The translations under genes and the position numbers were made by a program. 64,000 bases of DNA from G020348385 sp964538085. GTDB lineage: Bacteria > Acidobacteriota > Aminicenantia > Aminicenantales > Aminicenantaceae. Of the stretch, positions 7,838 through 16,957 are shown piece after piece. The notes beneath the pieces are model-generated. The model ran no database searches and had not been told where the DNA came from. It worked only from the letters and a program-made list of their open reading frames with translations. Location: NCBI GenBank assembly GCA_964538085.1, contig CAZIDF010000009.1, positions 69,093-133,092 of the forward strand, in the 5' to 3' direction. Each line of letters opens with the position of its first letter. Positions within the stretch are counted from its first letter, which is position 1.

Positions 7838-10800
7838 ATGAGAATTACGCAAATATCCGTCAAGAGACCTGTGACTACGCTCATGTTTTTTCTGGGCATC
7901 GTTCTTCTCGGGTTTGTCTCCCTCAGGGAATTGAGCGTGGATCTTCTTCCGAATATCAGCTATCCACGTCTCTCTGTGATTACACAGTATCAAGGAGTAG
8001 CTCCTGAAGAGATCGAAACATTGATTACTACACCCCTGGAATCGGCTGTCAGCCGAATCCCAGGTTTACGTCGCGTGGAATCTGTGTCCAAGGAGGGTGT
8101 TTCCTTTATGACATTGGAATTCTCTTGGGGAACAGATATGGATTTTGCCATGCTCCACACGCGGGAAAAACTGGATGGGGCCCAACCCATGCTGCCCGAA
8201 GATATCGAAGAACCCACCATTATTCCTCTCGATCCTCAGAGCCGGCCTATCATCATTCTTTCTGTCTCCGGTCCAAGAACCCTCCTCGAACTCAAAGAGT
8301 TCTCCGAAGAGGTCATCAAACCGAGGCTTGAACAGATCGAAGGGATCGGATCAGCCGAGATCGCTGGGGGTGTCGAAAGAGAGATCCAGGTCGAGATAGA
8401 TCCCCAGCTCATGTCTCTGTATGAGTTGAGCGTCTCGGCAATATCCAGTCGGATCCAGGCTTTCAACCGGAATATCCAGGGAGGAAGTGTCCGAAAAGGC
8501 CGGTTCAAGTATGCCCTGCGTATCGTCGGCGAATTCGAGCACGTGGATGAAATAGGGGAGATCAGCTTGAAAACGACCAAAGAACGGGGAGTCATCAAGC
8601 TGAAAAATGTGGCGACAATCAATGACTCGATCAAAGAAAGAGAAGGCCTGACTCGTCTCAATGGAAGCGAAAGCATCGGGATTTTGGTCAGAAAAGAATC
8701 CGGCGCTAACACGGTCGAAGTAACAAAGCTTGCACGGGATATATTGGAAGAAATCACACAAGAAAACGATCAGATCGACATCCTGATCGTGTCCGAACAG
8801 GCCAAATACATAGAAAATGCTATCTCGTCGGTGTTGATGTCCATCATCTTTGGAGGAATACTGGCCTTTTTCGTCCTGATCATCTTTCTCCAGGATCTCA
8901 AAACGCCGTCCATCATCGCTATCGTCATCCCGATTTCTATCATCGCCACTTTCAACATGCTCTACTTCAAAGATATCACCCTGAATATCATGTCGTTAGG
9001 AGGCCTTGCCTTAGGATGCGGAATGCTGGTGGACAACTCCATCGTTGTTTCCGAGAGCATTTTCCGGCATAGATCCCTCGGCAAATCCCTTCTCGAGGCG
9101 GCATTGTCAGGGACCAAGGAAGTCGGCATGGCGGTCACGGCATCGACCTTAACGAGCATATCCGTCTTTCTACCGATCATCTATGTTCATGGAGTCGCAG
9201 GTCAACTATTCAAAGATCAAGCGCTGACGGTTACCTTCGCTCTTGTTTCATCTTTGATCGTCTCCTTGACATTGCTTCCGATGCTTGCATCTCGCCGATT
9301 GGATATAAAAAAAGATAAAAAGAGAGCAAACGATACGGGAGACATAGACCAGCCCAAAGCACAGAGGAAAAAATCCAAATGGCGTTACCTGGGCCTGCCG
9401 TACAAGGGCTTCCGGTGGCTCGTTTATTTTCTTTTTAAAGGGATTTATTGGATCCTCAATTTCTTATTCAGCTTTATCGTCCAAGCCGTCCTTTTGATCG
9501 TCCATTATGTGGCAACCCCTTTCAGGCCTGTTGTGCGGGTCGTTTTCAAGTCATATAACGCTTTTTATGAAAAGTTTGCCCATGTATACCATCGATTTCT
9601 CCTTTGGAGCCTGGATAACAAAGGCAAGGTTATCCTGGGATCATTTTGTTTTTTTGCTATAACTATTTTTGTGGCGATGCAAATCCCTCAAGAACTGATG
9701 CCCAAGCCAGAAACAGTCTCATTCGAGGCCAACCTGAAAACACCGATAGACTTTTCATTCGAGCAAACGGCCGAGGTGGTCGCTTCCCTCGAACAATCAC
9801 TGGGTCAGAACAAAAGCGTGAAGGATTACTTTTCCCAAGTCGGGATCGTTTCAGGCTTAGAAAGCCAAAATCCGGATATCTCGGTCAATTCGGGTAGAAT
9901 CTATGTGGAAGTGGATCGATCATCCGCGGTTGATGATGCCATCGACTATTTAAGGGAAAGAATGGATAAATTTCCCGGTTTGACCTATTCGATCGTCAAA
10001 GAGCAGTCCACCATGGCCCAGTTTTTAGCATTTTCCACAGCCGAGATAGGATTGAAGATCAAGGGTGACGATCTCAACAAGTTGAATGGGCTGGCCCTAC
10101 AGCTTGTGGAAAAATTGAATAACATCCAAGGGATCGCCGATATCGGCACCAATATCGGCGAAGGAAAGCCCGAGTTTTTGATCAAGGTGAGGAAGGGAGC
10201 CCTGGAAAAATATGATGTCTCGGCCGCCACAATCGGCTCCTATTTCACCGATGCAGTCAGGGGAAGAAGAGACACACAGTTCAAGGAGATGGAAAAGAAA
10301 TACGACATCTTGGTCCGTCTCACCGAGGATGTGAGAGACAATATCGAATCCCTTCTGGATGAACAGATCAATCATCAGGGAAACCGTATCCCCTTGCGAG
10401 AGCTGGTTTACTACGAGCTAGCGCGAGGTCCAAAGGAGATCCGCAGAGAAAATCAACAGAGAGAAGTCCTGGTCACCGCCAACTTGCGGGGGACTAAAAT
10501 CAGCCAGGTGGCTCCCCAGATCAGGGAGAAGATCGATGAACTGGAGCTGCCGCCCAACTATAGGGTCGTGTTCAGCGGGGAACAGGAGGAGATGGCCAAG
10601 TCCTTCCGGAGTTTAATCTTTGCATTCTCCCTTGCTGTGCTGCTGGTTTACATGATCATGGCCGCTCAGTTCGAGTCCCTCCTGCATCCCTTTTTGATTC
10701 TTTTCACCCTCCCGATGGGAATGACCGGTGCCATATGGGCTTTGTTTATCACGGGGCAAACCTTGAACGTAATCTCTGCCATAGGAATGGTGGTATTGGC

Positions 10801-11113
10801 AGGGATCGTGGTCAACGACGCCATCGTTAAAATAGACTACATCAATCAGCTTCGGAAAAAGGGCATGGCCCTGCGCGAGGCCATTATGGAAGCCAGCCAA
10901 GTGAGACTCAGGCCGATCTTGATGACAACGGTCACCACTGCTTTGGGACTTTTTCCGATGTCCTTGGGCCTGGGAAAGGGCGCAGAGCTTCAACAGCCCC
11001 TTGCGATATCTGTCATCGGTGGCTTGATGTTAGCGACCTTTCTTACTTTGATCCTTATTCCCATATCCTACGATCTGGCTGAAAGCAGAAAAGCTAAGAA
11101 AAATAAAACATGA
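7838..11113 (+). CDS. RND family efflux permease (HAE-1/MdtB-like)
   Basis: A 1091-aa inner-membrane pump of the AcrB/MdtB superfamily. The N-terminus MRITQISVKRPVTTLMFFLG is the typical first helix. Two large periplasmic porter regions follow helices 1 and 7, and the helix-4 relay region reads MLVDNSIVV where AcrB has two adjacent aspartates. A ~100-residue insertion after helix 6 (basic linker, then amphipathic/hydrophobic segments, about residues 490-595) is longer than usual. It overlaps the next permease gene by ATGA, suggesting a heteromeric pump like MdtB-MdtC. No membrane-fusion adaptor or TolC gene lies nearby. Substrate unknown. Confidence 0.92.
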   Translation: MRITQISVKRPVTTLMFFLGIVLLGFVSLRELSVDLLPNISYPRLSVITQYQGVAPEEIETLITTPLESAVSRIPGLRRVESVSKEGVSFMTLEFSWGTDMDFAMLHTREKLDGAQPMLPEDIEEPTIIPLDPQSRPIIILSVSGPRTLLELKEFSEEVIKPRLEQIEGIGSAEIAGGVEREIQVEIDPQLMSLYELSVSAISSRIQAFNRNIQGGSVRKGRFKYALRIVGEFEHVDEIGEISLKTTKERGVIKLKNVATINDSIKEREGLTRLNGSESIGILVRKESGANTVEVTKLARDILEEITQENDQIDILIVSEQAKYIENAISSVLMSIIFGGILAFFVLIIFLQDLKTPSIIAIVIPISIIATFNMLYFKDITLNIMSLGGLALGCGMLVDNSIVVSESIFRHRSLGKSLLEAALSGTKEVGMAVTASTLTSISVFLPIIYVHGVAGQLFKDQALTVTFALVSSLIVSLTLLPMLASRRLDIKKDKKRANDTGDIDQPKAQRKKSKWRYLGLPYKGFRWLVYFLFKGIYWILNFLFSFIVQAVLLIVHYVATPFRPVVRVVFKSYNAFYEKFAHVYHRFLLWSLDNKGKVILGSFCFFAITIFVAMQIPQELMPKPETVSFEANLKTPIDFSFEQTAEVVASLEQSLGQNKSVKDYFSQVGIVSGLESQNPDISVNSGRIYVEVDRSSAVDDAIDYLRERMDKFPGLTYSIVKEQSTMAQFLAFSTAEIGLKIKGDDLNKLNGLALQLVEKLNNIQGIADIGTNIGEGKPEFLIKVRKGALEKYDVSAATIGSYFTDAVRGRRDTQFKEMEKKYDILVRLTEDVRDNIESLLDEQINHQGNRIPLRELVYYELARGPKEIRRENQQREVLVTANLRGTKISQVAPQIREKIDELELPPNYRVVFSGEQEEMAKSFRSLIFAFSLAVLLVYMIMAAQFESLLHPFLILFTLPMGMTGAIWALFITGQTLNVISAIGMVVLAGIVVNDAIVKIDYINQLRKKGMALREAIMEASQVRLRPILMTTVTTALGLFPMSLGLGKGAELQQPLAISVIGGLMLATFLTLILIPISYDLAESRKAKKNKT

Positions 11114-14100
11114 AGATTTTTGTCGAGCGGCCTATCGCCACTGCCATGATATTCATGGCTTTGCTCGTTATGGGCGTGTATTCTTTTTTAAATTTGCCCT
11201 TAGAATTGGCTCCGAAAGAAGAGTATCCCGAGCTTAACATAAACACATCTTGGTACGGCGTTCCTCCTGAGGTCATCCAGACAGAGATTACCGCCCCGAT
11301 CGAGGAAAAAGTCTCGACGGTCAAAGGAATACGGAAAATCTATTCTGAATCCCAAAACGGCAGTTCGCGGATAACCCTGGAATTCGATGAAAAAACGAAC
11401 ATGGAGTTTGCCCATCTTGCCCTCAGAGAAAAAATATCCGAGCTCCGCGATGTCCTTCCCTACGGTGTGCGCCCTTCGGTAGAACCCTATGTCCCCGAGG
11501 AGTTCCAAGAAGATCCTTTTCTGGATTACACCATTTCTGGGAGTTACAATCTCCATAAACTGAGAGAATACATCAAGGATCGTATAGAGATCGGGATCGG
11601 TTCGATCAAGGGAGTCGCCAATGTTTTCGTGTGGGGCGGATCCGATCGCGAAATCAAGATCGAACTGGATAAAGAAAAGCTCAAAACATTCGGGATTTCC
11701 CCGTATATGGTGTTTGGACGTGTTCAAGAAAGAATAGAGATATATCCTGCCGGAAGAGTTCAGAAAGGAACACAGGAGTATATCTTCAAAGTTGCGAATC
11801 CCATCACCAACACCAGGGAATTGGATGAGATCATCGTGACATATTCAGGGGAAAATCCGATAAAGCTGAAGGATATTGCAAACGTTTACCCTTCTTATCA
11901 GGATTTTCAGCAGCTAAACAGGATCAATGGGCAACCGACGATCCGGGTGATCGTCTACAAGGCGAAGGGAAGCAGCACTCTGAAGGTGACAAATGCCGTA
12001 AAAAGAAAGCTCGAAGAGATCAAACAGGAATTACCCCGGGACCTGGTCTACCGAGTGGTGAATGATGAAAGCGAAAAAATAAACAAAGGACTCCGGGAAC
12101 TTTATCTTTTGGTGGGGATCATCGTCGGGGTCATTTTTATCCTGGTTTTTGCCGTGTTGAGAAGTTTTAAGCCCTCTATTCTCGTTCTCTCTTCCATCGC
12201 CTTTTCCGTTCTCATTACTTTTAACCTTATTTATTTTTTCAAGATTTCCCTGAACATGTTTACCTTGGGAGGATTGGCACTGGGATTCGGCCTGTTCGTG
12301 GATAACTCCATCGTGGTGTTCGAGAACGTGCTCCGTTTGAGGGAGCGAGGTGTGCCTCCGATCCAGGCAGCCATTCAGGGAGCTAAAGAAGTCTTCCTCC
12401 CTGTCCTGGCGGCTACACTGACCACCATGAGCGTATTTTTCTCGTTCGTTTATTTCACGGGCCGTATGAAGATCTATTATCTTCCTCTAGCTATCGTTAT
12501 CACCTCTGCTTTGGCTGCATCCATGCTCGTTTCTTTCTCTCTCATTCCGGCCATGAGTCCACGGCTGATCAAAGCGCGAAAAGAAAAAAAAGAGGAAAAA
12601 GTCCGAAATTTTTATGTGAAGTTGCTGAAATTTCTGCTCCGTCATCCGATTGAAGTCATCCTGATCATAGCCGCAATCTTTTTCGGGGCTTACAAGTGGT
12701 TCCGCTCGGAGGTCACCATCGGACCTTTTTTTTCCTGGCAATACGAGCAGATGCTGTGGGTGTCTGTGGGTATGCCTCCAGGAACTCCGATCGAAGAGAC
12801 GGATAAGGTGATGATGAGTTTCGAAGAAAAGGTGATGCAAAAATCCTATGAAAAGGAGATGAATACGACGGTAATGCCTGAAAGGGCCTACATATCCATA
12901 AAATTCCCTCCTGAGATCGAATATTCTTACCACCCCTATGTGTTGAAGGAAGAACTCATTCAGCTAGCAACGAATTTTGCCGGGATAAGTGTGAGCGTGT
13001 CCGGATTCGATCCCCAGGGCTATCATTCTTCCATCGGGCCTACCACCTATTATGATTCACGGATAAAATTTTATGGGTATAACCTGAAAAAACTCCAGGA
13101 GATCACGTCCAATCTTGAGCGCACCCTGAAGAGAAATCCCCGTATAAAGGATGTCAAAATAACATCCGGCCGTTATGGTTGGTGGAGGTTGGATTCCTAC
13201 GCTTATGTTTTGAAGATCGATAAAGAGATTCTCCGCCAATACAACGTCGATCCCCAGTATCTCTACTATCATCTTCAAGTTTTGATGGCCGGCCGTTTAG
13301 CGATGCCCCTGAAGGCTAAGATCGAAGGCAAGGAAACGGATATCTCCATAAAATTCCCTGAAGCGGCATTGATCGATCTTAAAGGCCTGCAGGAAGAGAT
13401 TATCCAGACTCAGGGTGGTGAGTTGCTGAGATTGAAGGATGTTTCCGTTCTAGAAGAGTGGCCGATCGCCGGTTCTATCGACAGGGAGGACCAGCAATTC
13501 CAGCAAACGATAATGTGGGAATTTCGAGGACCTAACAAAGCGGCGGAACGCTACAAGGAGGGCATATTCAATAGACTGTCATTACCGCCGGGATTTTCGG
13601 CGACTTTAGAAGGGTATGACTGGAGGATGACAGAGGAAGAATTGGGCCAGATCAAGTTTGCCATCATCTTTTCGCTGATCATCATTTTCATGATTTTGGC
13701 AGCCCTGTATGAATCGTTCATCCAGCCATTTTTCATCCTTCTGGCTGTTCCTTTAGCCTTGATCGGGGTTTTTGTGGCTTTTGTCATCGCCGATTTTCCC
13801 TTCGATTCATCGGCTTACATAGGCGTAATTTTGTTGGGAGGGATCGTTGTCAACAATTCCATCCTCCTTGTGGATCACATCAATTTAAAGAAAAAAGAGG
13901 GCCTCTCTATTCTCGATGCCGTTCTGGCCGGAGCAAAAGAAAGGATACGCCCGATTTTTATGACGACAAGCACCACCGTCTTGGGGATGTTTCCTTTGAT
14001 TTTGATCCAACTGGAAGTGGAACGAAGACGCCTCTGGTCATCCCTTGCCTTATCCGCAGTGGGAGGATTGATCAGTTCTACGATTTTGATCTTGATCGTC

Positions 14101-14196
14101 ATCCCGATCTTTTATTTTTATGGCGATCGCATTCGAGGTTTGGCCAGTAAAAAAATTGGGGAGTTCAAAAAAGCCTGGAGTTCCTATAATAGCTAA
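11110..14196 (+). CDS. RND family efflux permease, second subunit
   Basis: A 1028-aa RND permease translated by an ATGA overlap with the first. The start MKIFVERPIATAMIFMALL, the helix-4 region GLFVDNSIVVFENV and the helix-10 region GGIVVNNSILLVDHIN identify the family. The lysine of the AcrB proton relay in helix 10 appears as Asn, as also in the partner pump, so the relay differs from AcrB. The two proteins are diverged rather than recent duplicates. The gene is convergent with the next one, three bases away. Likely exports lipophilic compounds or takes part in outer-membrane transport. Confidence 0.92.
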   Translation: MKIFVERPIATAMIFMALLVMGVYSFLNLPLELAPKEEYPELNINTSWYGVPPEVIQTEITAPIEEKVSTVKGIRKIYSESQNGSSRITLEFDEKTNMEFAHLALREKISELRDVLPYGVRPSVEPYVPEEFQEDPFLDYTISGSYNLHKLREYIKDRIEIGIGSIKGVANVFVWGGSDREIKIELDKEKLKTFGISPYMVFGRVQERIEIYPAGRVQKGTQEYIFKVANPITNTRELDEIIVTYSGENPIKLKDIANVYPSYQDFQQLNRINGQPTIRVIVYKAKGSSTLKVTNAVKRKLEEIKQELPRDLVYRVVNDESEKINKGLRELYLLVGIIVGVIFILVFAVLRSFKPSILVLSSIAFSVLITFNLIYFFKISLNMFTLGGLALGFGLFVDNSIVVFENVLRLRERGVPPIQAAIQGAKEVFLPVLAATLTTMSVFFSFVYFTGRMKIYYLPLAIVITSALAASMLVSFSLIPAMSPRLIKARKEKKEEKVRNFYVKLLKFLLRHPIEVILIIAAIFFGAYKWFRSEVTIGPFFSWQYEQMLWVSVGMPPGTPIEETDKVMMSFEEKVMQKSYEKEMNTTVMPERAYISIKFPPEIEYSYHPYVLKEELIQLATNFAGISVSVSGFDPQGYHSSIGPTTYYDSRIKFYGYNLKKLQEITSNLERTLKRNPRIKDVKITSGRYGWWRLDSYAYVLKIDKEILRQYNVDPQYLYYHLQVLMAGRLAMPLKAKIEGKETDISIKFPEAALIDLKGLQEEIIQTQGGELLRLKDVSVLEEWPIAGSIDREDQQFQQTIMWEFRGPNKAAERYKEGIFNRLSLPPGFSATLEGYDWRMTEEELGQIKFAIIFSLIIIFMILAALYESFIQPFFILLAVPLALIGVFVAFVIADFPFDSSAYIGVILLGGIVVNNSILLVDHINLKKKEGLSILDAVLAGAKERIRPIFMTTSTTVLGMFPLILIQLEVERRRLWSSLALSAVGGLISSTILILIVIPIFYFYGDRIRGLASKKIGEFKKAWSSYNS

Positions 14197-14199
14197 GGA

Positions 14200-14613
14200 T
14201 TATCTCTTTGCCGCTTGGAGTGCGTAATAAATGATCGGGGAAATCCAGTAAAGGACCGCCAATCCGATAATCACCAAAATTATCCACCAAAAAATCTTTA
14301 TCGCCAGGTCGATTCTGTTTTCTGCTTTCAATTCCTGTCGTTTTTTCTTTCGCAGCCATTGTTCTTTCTTTTCTGTTATCCCGATTTTGGGGATAATTAT
14401 GGATTCCTCGACTTCTTTCTGTTTTTCGCCGTGTTTATAAATCAAGATTATTCCTGCTAAGGAAAGAAAAATTCCTATAGCGATCCCGGCGATAAGTCCC
14501 CCGACCGATCCGCGCACGTAACCGAAGATCATGCAAAAAAGGCATATCGCAACAGATAAGGCCCGGTATCGAGGATTTCTTATGTTTTTGATCAAAATCT
14601 CGAGGTTGTCCAT
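14200..14613 (-). CDS. Small membrane protein, function unknown
   Basis: A 137-aa protein. The ATG at 14613 is chosen; a TTG start 13 codons upstream is possible, and neither has a clear ribosome-binding site. Two adjacent hydrophobic helices lie at about residues 18-60 (ALSVAICLFCMIFGYVRG, then GGLIAGIAIGIFLSLAGIIL). A lysine/glutamate-rich cytoplasmic stretch follows, then a last helix near the C-terminus (FWWIILVIIGLAVLYW). No family recognised. The gene stands alone on the minus strand between the efflux genes and an amino-acid enzyme. Confidence 0.6.
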   Translation of the reverse strand: MDNLEILIKNIRNPRYRALSVAICLFCMIFGYVRGSVGGLIAGIAIGIFLSLAGIILIYKHGEKQKEVEESIIIPKIGITEKKEQWLRKKKRQELKAENRIDLAIKIFWWIILVIIGLAVLYWISPIIYYALQAAKR

Positions 14614-14722
14614 GTTTGTGAAAATTTTATGATTTTTGAGAGCAAAAATCAAAAATCCTGACTTGGATTTTTTTTTGATTTGTGGGGGGTTCTGTTATAA
14701 AATTCTGCTTTTGGAGGGCAAT

Positions 14723-15796
14723 ATGGCGGCCTATTCTATTCCGGAATTAAAAGCAAAAATCCAGATATTTCCCAAACGGGATTTGATCCATCTCCCCACG
14801 CCGTTCAAGAAATTGGAGAATCTCAGTGAGGAACTGGGGGGACCGAATATATACATTAAACGGGATGATATGACCGGATTGGCCTTCGGGGGCAATAAAT
14901 CTCGGAAGCTGGAATTCATTATGCAGGATGTCTTGGACAAAAAGGCAGATGTGATCATCACTTGGGCGGGTTTGCAATCCAATTGGTGCCTGCAAACGGC
15001 CGCTGCTGCCAGAAAATTCGGGATCACTCCAGTGCTTATCCTCTTCAATGTCTATGATCTTCCTAAAGAATATGATGGGAATCTTTTACTCGATCTCATC
15101 TTGAATGCCGATATCAGAATAAGGGAGATAGGAAAGGGTGACATCCTGCATCTAGAAAATGTGGATGATATTCTTGAAGAAACAGCAATGGAAGTGAAAG
15201 AGTTGGGTCGTACACCCTATATCGCTCCGATCGGAGGCTCGACAGCCGGAGGTTCGATGGGAAATCCCCTGGGCGCCATCAGCTATGTGAATGCGTATGT
15301 GGAGCTTATAGAACAGGCGGAGGCTGCCGGAATCGAGGTGGATTATGTCCTGCATGCATCAGGATCGGGGGGAACCCAGGCCGGGCTTGCTGTAGGAGCT
15401 AAAGCATTGAGTGATGAAGCGAAGGTCATCGGCGTGAGTGTTGCCGAAGAGAAAAACACGTACATAGACTATGTGCTGGATATTGCCGCCGACACCTCGA
15501 TGTCTTTGGAAATGAACTTGGAAATGGAGAAAAATGACATTGTCGTTTTCGATGAGTATTTGGGAGAGGGCTATGGCGAGGTGAACAAAGAGGTGTCCGA
15601 GGCCATTCGGCTCATGAGCATGAAGGAAGGGATTTTTTTGGATCCGGTCTACACAGGAAAGGCCATGATCGCTTTGATGGATCTTGTAAAAAAAGGTTAT
15701 TTCAAGAAAGAGGACAATGTCGTTTTTTTCCACACAGGGGGAACTGCAGCGCTATTCCCTAATAAACATAAACTGGAAAAATATCTAAACGGCTAG
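14723..15796 (+). CDS. D-cysteine desulfhydrase / ACC deaminase family PLP enzyme
   Basis: A 357-aa cytoplasmic enzyme of PLP fold type II. The start follows GGAGG at 14713-14717. The cofactor lysine sits in LAFGGNKSRKLEF, the hallmark of the D-cysteine desulfhydrase/ACC deaminase group; the phosphate loop is HASGSGGTQAG and a C-terminal DPVYTGKAM motif is present. Family members release ammonia from D-cysteine, D-serine or related amino acids. The exact substrate cannot be read from sequence. It precedes a mini-ORF and a threonine dehydratase on the same strand, so a shared role in amino-acid breakdown is likely. Confidence 0.85.
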   Translation: MAAYSIPELKAKIQIFPKRDLIHLPTPFKKLENLSEELGGPNIYIKRDDMTGLAFGGNKSRKLEFIMQDVLDKKADVIITWAGLQSNWCLQTAAAARKFGITPVLILFNVYDLPKEYDGNLLLDLILNADIRIREIGKGDILHLENVDDILEETAMEVKELGRTPYIAPIGGSTAGGSMGNPLGAISYVNAYVELIEQAEAAGIEVDYVLHASGSGGTQAGLAVGAKALSDEAKVIGVSVAEEKNTYIDYVLDIAADTSMSLEMNLEMEKNDIVVFDEYLGEGYGEVNKEVSEAIRLMSMKEGIFLDPVYTGKAMIALMDLVKKGYFKKEDNVVFFHTGGTAALFPNKHKLEKYLNG

Positions 15797-15826
15797 TATG
15801 TTTATCTAATCAATGGAGGTATCACG

Positions 15827-15922
15827 GTGAAAAAAGAATTAGTTTTAACTGTTGTGTTCGAGACCGAAGATTATATCGTGGGATACAAGCTTTTCCGCGC
15901 ATTGATCGCCCTCGCGCGCTAG
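15827..15922 (+). CDS. Possible 31-residue mini-protein or leader peptide
   Basis: A GTG codon at 15827 sits 7 nt after GGAGG (15815-15819) and opens a 31-codon frame ending in TAG at 15920-15922. The peptide begins MKKELVLTVVFETED and ends LFRALIALAR. It lies between two amino-acid lyase genes, and the next gene's own AGGAG begins five bases after its stop. The good spacing of the ribosome-binding site is the only support; it could be a leader peptide, a translational-coupling peptide or the remnant of a larger gene. Confidence 0.4.
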   Translation: MKKELVLTVVFETEDYIVGYKLFRALIALAR

Positions 15923-15937
15923 AAAAGGAGCAGATAA

Positions 15938-16894
15938 ATGAAGCTGGAAAGGCCGACTTTTAAGGATGTTCTCGAGGCCAGAAATTTGATCAAGGATTAT
16001 CTTCCTCGGACGCCTCTGTATTCCTATCCCCAAGTCAACCAGTTGTTGGACGCACGCGTATTTATCAAACACGAAAACCATCTGCCGACCGGGGCATTTA
16101 AAACGAGGGGAGGGATCAATCTCATATACAACTTGAACCGGAAACAGAGGGAACGCGGAGTGGTGACGGCTTCGACCGGAAACCATGCCCTGTCTATCGT
16201 GTATGCGTCCAATCTGTTTAACGTTCCAGTAACCGTTGTTATGCCAGAGAAGTCCAATCCATCAAAGGTAAAAGCCATCAAAAGCATGGGGGCTCAGATC
16301 GTTTTTTTCGGGCGGATTTTTGATGAATCCAAAGATTATGCTGAAAAATTGGCAGGGGAGAGGCGAGCTCGATTTATCCATCCGGCGAACGAACCCGATC
16401 TGATCGCAGGGGTTGGAACCTATGCCTTGGAAATTTTTGAGGAAGTTCCTAACCTGGATGTGATCATAGTTCCTGTCGGGGGAGGGAGTGGGGCCTGCGG
16501 TTGTTGCATCGTGACCCAAGCGGTCAATCCCGATTGCAAGGTCATCGGCGTTCAGGCTGCTATGGCGCCGGCTGCCTACCTATCCTGGAAGAGCGGAAAA
16601 ATCGTCAAGGATAAAATGGAGACAGCAGCAGAAGGTCTAGCAACCGAAATTGGTTACGAGCTGACACAAGAAATATTAAGGGATCACCTCGAGGATTTTG
16701 TTCTTGTGTCGGAAGAAGAGATGGTTCAGGCCATCTTGCTGATCATGGAGCTCATCCGGAATATGGCGGAAGAAGCCGGTGCTTCACCGCTTGCGGCTGC
16801 CTTGAAGATCAAAGAAAAACTCAAAGGCAAAAACGTTGCACTCGTTCTGACGGGCGGCAATGTATCCATGGCCCGTCTTAAGCAGATTATCTGA
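15938..16894 (+). CDS. Threonine/serine dehydratase family PLP enzyme
   Basis: A 318-aa enzyme of PLP fold type II, matching the short catabolic form without a C-terminal ACT regulatory domain. The Schiff-base lysine lies in ENHLPTGAFKTRGG and the phosphate loop is GGGSGACG, where most relatives have GGGGLLAG. The family deaminates threonine to 2-oxobutyrate, or serine or hydroxyaspartate to the matching keto acid; EutB-type dehydratases are alternatives. The start follows AGGAG with 7-nt spacing. A second, different dehydratase of this family begins at 63925. Confidence 0.87.
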   Translation: MKLERPTFKDVLEARNLIKDYLPRTPLYSYPQVNQLLDARVFIKHENHLPTGAFKTRGGINLIYNLNRKQRERGVVTASTGNHALSIVYASNLFNVPVTVVMPEKSNPSKVKAIKSMGAQIVFFGRIFDESKDYAEKLAGERRARFIHPANEPDLIAGVGTYALEIFEEVPNLDVIIVPVGGGSGACGCCIVTQAVNPDCKVIGVQAAMAPAAYLSWKSGKIVKDKMETAAEGLATEIGYELTQEILRDHLEDFVLVSEEEMVQAILLIMELIRNMAEEAGASPLAAALKIKEKLKGKNVALVLTGGNVSMARLKQII

Positions 16895-16905
16895 ATGTCA
16901 GCTTC

Positions 16906-16957
16906 ATAGGCCGCGACCTCGCCATCCTTGAATGTAAGGATGGGGTAGGTCGGCTAT
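16906..16957. terminator. Bidirectional stem-loop between convergent genes
   Basis: CCATCCTT (16922-16929) pairs perfectly with AAGGATGG (16936-16943) around a 6-nt loop, and the stem extends imperfectly outward to ATAGGCCG/CGGCTAT. It fills the gap between the convergent dehydratase and hflC genes and reaches the hflC stop codon. There is no long T tract, so it may be a terminator or an RNA 3'-end stabiliser. Confidence 0.55.
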
